Position numbers and translations under genes: made by a program. DNA of 64,000 bases from Thamnidium elegans (lineage: Eukaryota > Mucoromycota > Mucoromycetes > Mucorales > Mucoraceae): positions 248,001-312,000 of the forward strand of contig JAIXMG010000016.1 in the NCBI GenBank assembly GCA_025201345.1, read 5' to 3'. Positions 61,135-64,000 of the stretch are shown here, piece after piece (the stretch's first letter is position 1; every line of letters begins with the position of its first letter). The notes beneath the pieces are model-generated. The model worked only from the letters and a program-made list of their open reading frames with translations. It made no database searches and was not told the origin of the DNA.

Positions 61135-61613
61135 ATGTCCACGTAAAGTTTAATTTTACGAAAAAGAAATGCGTTATTAATGATAATTGTTTTATAGTCA
61201 ACCCCCTCAAACCACACCTATTACTGTTTCTGAACTTGCCAAGTACAACGGTTCAGATCCTTCTCTTCCTATCTACGTTGCTATCAAGGGTGATGTTTTC
61301 GATGTATCAAAGAACACTAGTTCTTACGGTCCTGGTTCTGGTTACAGTGTTTTCACCGGTAAAGATTCTTCCAAGGTAAAGTATATATATATATATATAT
61401 AAGAGAGAGGGAGAAAAGAAAGAGTATATAAAGCTTACTTTTTTCTTTTTTCTTTAAAAAAAAAAGGCACTTGGAAAGTCATCTTTGAAGCCTGAAGATT
61501 GTATTGCTGATTACAGCGATCTCACTGAAAAGGAATTAGAGACATTGGAACAATGGCACGCTTTCTTCTCCAAGAGATATAACATTGTTGGAAAGGTTGT
61601 TCCTGATAATTAA
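61135..61613 (+). CDS. MAPR-family cytochrome b5-like heme-binding protein
   Basis: Three exons (61135-61142, 61198-61375, 61467-61613; 333 nt) encode 110 residues. Exon 1 is just 8 nt (ATGTCCAC) and joins in phase to TQPPQTTPITVSELAKYNGS. The core has IYVAIKGDVFDVSKN, SSYGPGSGYSVFTGKDSSKA and YSDLTEKELETLEQWHAFF, the pattern of PGRMC1/Dap1 proteins, including the YGP-x3-Y region that holds the heme-ligating tyrosine. There is no membrane segment, unlike PGRMC1. Dap1-type proteins support cytochrome P450 steps in sterol synthesis; a similar role is inferred only from family. Confidence 0.87.
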
Positions 61614-62358
61614 ACTATTTATTTTTTTGGGCTTTAAGCACTGTGTTATTTATTTTTATTTATTTTTTCGTTTTTTTTTTTTTTTTTTTTTTTTTTTCGG
61701 CTCCATGTAACTGGTTGGATCGTAAGTTAAAAAAAAGGTGAGGTGTATGATAAAGAACTTGGGGTTTATATGGATTGTAACGCCATAACCCTGGATGTTT
61801 TATAAACTAAGTTTTATTTATTTTTATTTTGGGAGGTTGCATATAAACGGCACGCACCTAGTTTCCACGGTAAAAAAAAGGGGGTCTGATGATCGACCTT
61901 TGTCTCTCTTATGTGTTTTAATCAAGAGAGAAAAAAAAAAACTACAATAATACCAGTTATTAAGTGGATTGTCTTGGGTGATGATAACATAAGTAATTTA
62001 CTGGAAACGGTCAGAATTACTATACCAACCTAAGGAATAAACAATTCATTTCACAGCAGTACACACATTACATCATTATCTACAGAAACTAAAAAAAAAA
62101 AAGAAAGATGGTGTAATAATCGACTAACTAGACCTTTTATTAAAGGTAGATAGTATATTATCGTTTCCAGTATTCCTTTTAAAAACGCTTGTTATTGTAT
62201 TCAATATTTGAAGTAAACGTTACTGGAGAGCCAATTAAAAGTAGTGCATTTTAAGTACAATTTCGATAACACTAGGTTTTTTTTTTTACTTTCTCTCTTT
62301 TTCTTTTTTCTTTTTTTCTTTTTTTCAAAAAAAAAAAAAAAAAAAAAAAGTATACAAA
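61614..62358. other. Intergenic region before EI24
   Basis: The last ~80 bp are a striking CT/T tract followed by an A tract (62278-62349) running to the start codon. A T tract of about 27 lies at 61671-61697. Confidence 0.5.
62278..62349 (+). promoter_or_regulatory. T-rich then A-rich tract before EI24 start
   Basis: Tttttctt-type pyrimidine tract of ~50 bases switches abruptly to about 23 A residues, then gtatacaaa precedes the ATG. Similar T-then-A switches lie before the starts at 11393, 45294 and 49650. A core-promoter or leader role is inference. Confidence 0.35.
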
Positions 62359-63585
62359 ATGGCAACTTTAGCTAATTCTCCTGCATCTCAGCACTGGAGT
62401 TACTTTTTAAATGGTCTTGAACATGCTTCAAATTGGCCAAAAACTTTTATATCATTTTACACGTAATGATACAAAAATTTTCTCACCATCCTGAAATGTA
62501 GCTCATTATTTTTTTTCTGTACCGTAGTTCCTCGAGCATTCAAAAGGCCATGTTGACCATGTTTCTCTTAAACGGGGTCTTTTTCCTGGGTGCAATCGTT
62601 TTCTTGGAAACCGTTTATCCTACCGCCACGTTTTTAGGCTGTACCTGGGTTGTAAGTATTATTGTCGCAGATAAAAAAAAAAAAAAAAAAAAAAAAAAAA
62701 TGAAGAAAGGTCTAAAGTTTGTCAAGTAGTCCCTGTTAGGTTATCCAACATATATTGCATTACTTGTTATCAACGGCAAGTTTTTAGATATTGTAGCTTT
62801 AAAATCATATCATATTCAAGCAAAGCAACAAAAGCAAAAGACAACAACAAGCGTTGTAGAAACAATGGCTTCAACTATTTTAACCATTATTTTATATCTT
62901 AATGCTGGTATCTTTGCTGCTCTTTTGTATAAACTTCCTTTTATCGGTTTGATCTCTTCTTTCTTAATGAACTGTATCATCAGTTCATATTATTGTTTCG
63001 AGTAAGTTTTTAAATATTATTATTTTTTGGGTAAATATGAAAATAATAACGGGGATGTACCTAAAATAGGTATCAATGGATTTATCAAGGTTGGAACCTC
63101 GAAAAACGTTTATCTTATATGGAAAAGCACTGGGCATACTTTTTAGGATTTGGTAAATAAACATAGTCAGTCGTAAAAGAAAAAAGGATTAACACATGAA
63201 TATTTAGGTTTCCCCGCTACAGTGATTACTTTCTTTCTCACATTTCTTCGCTCAGGTGCCGTATTCTCTATCATTTATCCTTTCGTAAGTTACATATTTC
63301 CATTTTTAAAAATGATAAAAGTCATACTGACAATATATATATATATATATATAGTTCATCATTATGTCCATGATGGCTGTTCCCAAGGCCACTACCACTT
63401 ATAGTCAAACATTAGCTTCAGGTGCTAAAGCCCAAACTGAATGGACTTTACCCAATAGAATTCCATTCTTTTATCCAGTTAGAAAAATGAATGATTTGAT
63501 TATTTTAGTTGTTCGTCTAGTCGGTGGTGTTCATGCTGATTCTATTGTTAGTGAAAAAAAGTTGGCTAGTTTAAAACAAGAATAA
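62359..63585 (+). CDS. EI24: EI24-family ER membrane protein
   Basis: Six exons (62359-62462, 62528-62651, 62730-63001, 63070-63152, 63208-63284, 63355-63585; 891 nt) encode 296 residues. Several hydrophobic segments are visible: MLTMFLLNGVFFLGAIVFL, ILTIILYLNAGIFAALLY, LPFIGLISSFLMNCIISSYY, GFGFPATVITFFLTFL and an FSIIYPFFIIM segment. The conserved block YCFEYQWIYQGWNLEKRLSY, then MEKHWAYFLGFGFP, matches animal EI24 ([20 protein letters not shown]). EI24/EPG-4 is an ER protein required for autophagosome maturation in animals. The N-terminus differs from animals. Confidence 0.87.
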
Positions 63586-64000
63586 ATATACTCGCTTCTT
63601 TTCTTTTTATTTAAATAAAAAATCCTTTGTCTCTTTGTTATTGTCCAACCCGAATACATAGTGTGAATAATCATCTTACGGTCATTCGGATAGAAGATCT
63701 CAGTTTTTTTTTTTTTTTTTTTTTTTTTCTAACCATCAAAAACAATATTATGTATGTTGGATACAAAAGCGATATCAAAACTATTGTAGTGTGTGTGATA
63801 AAAACGCAAATCAAAACAAGCGATTATTAACGAGTTAGAATATCAATTTAGGGAGAGTCAGTGACATACATTATACCCCAACAATTTTCATTGTGCTTGG
63901 TGTAACAAAAAATAACACGCTAAAGAAAAACAGATTCTATATTTTCCAATATCTAAATAGTTGTATAAGAGATAGTTTCGTTTCAATGGTTGAGTACATA
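63586..64000. other. EI24 3' flank
   Basis: Contains an aataaa-like signal near 63614 and a T tract at 63704-63728. No gene is seen. Confidence 0.45.

Overview
This window looks like nuclear DNA of an early-diverging filamentous fungus, most likely Mucoromycota (Mucorales-like). The reasons are strong AT richness, many 50-100 bp GT-AG introns, long T and A homopolymers in introns and 5' leaders, and a gene set typical of that lineage: FANCL, a TRAIP-type ligase, lanosterol synthase, a KDEL-tailed calreticulin, an HSPA12-type Hsp70, F-box fragments, C2H2 zinc-finger families and a Fanzor (eukaryotic TnpB) relic. The phylum is inferred; no marker gene fixes a species.

Layout. 1-1496: 5' part of a TRAIP-like RING ligase on the minus strand, cut by the window edge. 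1497-9090: gene-poor debris with a LINE-type reverse transcriptase tail, a 1.7-kb inverted repeat around tandem repeats, F-box fragments and a gag-like zinc knuckle. 9095-19555: dense gene block with pyridoxal kinase, membrane-anchored glutaredoxin, arrestin-like adaptor, FANCL, a SANT/Myb protein, a Rho GTPase, ribosomal P1 and ATP synthase beta. 19556-22641: gene-poor. 22642-29812: PGK, a hypothetical gene, DRG1 GTPase and lanosterol synthase. 29813-33256: gene-poor with a Tc1/mariner relic. 33257-35911: CaM kinase and COQ3 in convergent orientation. 36262-40776: Fanzor fragment and a C2H2 zinc-finger gene. 40777-48429: a disordered hypothetical protein, a DBP5-type helicase and an internally duplicated HSPA12-like gene. 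49650-58949: calreticulin, a short-chain dehydrogenase, ATG11/FIP200-like scaffold and VPS37. 59434-60420: decayed zinc-finger copy. 61135-63585: MAPR heme-binding protein and EI24.

The genes are scattered housekeeping and stress or trafficking functions rather than one pathway. Loose themes are genome stability (TRAIP, FANCL), mitochondrial energy (ATP2, COQ3), ER and sterol biology (calreticulin, ERG7, MAPR, EI24) and autophagy or endosomal sorting (ATG11, VPS37, EI24, arrestin adaptor).

For most genes exon joins were worked out by hand. For pyridoxal kinase, glutaredoxin, arrestin-like, SANT/Myb, Rho, ATP2, PGK, ERG7, COQ3, CaMK, the helicase, the HSPA12-like gene, calreticulin, MAPR and EI24 the summed exon lengths are exact multiples of three. 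The most unusual items are the Fanzor relic, the two-module HSPA12-like gene with a degenerate second module, the large inverted repeat with a tandem-repeat core, and the recurrent micro-exons.
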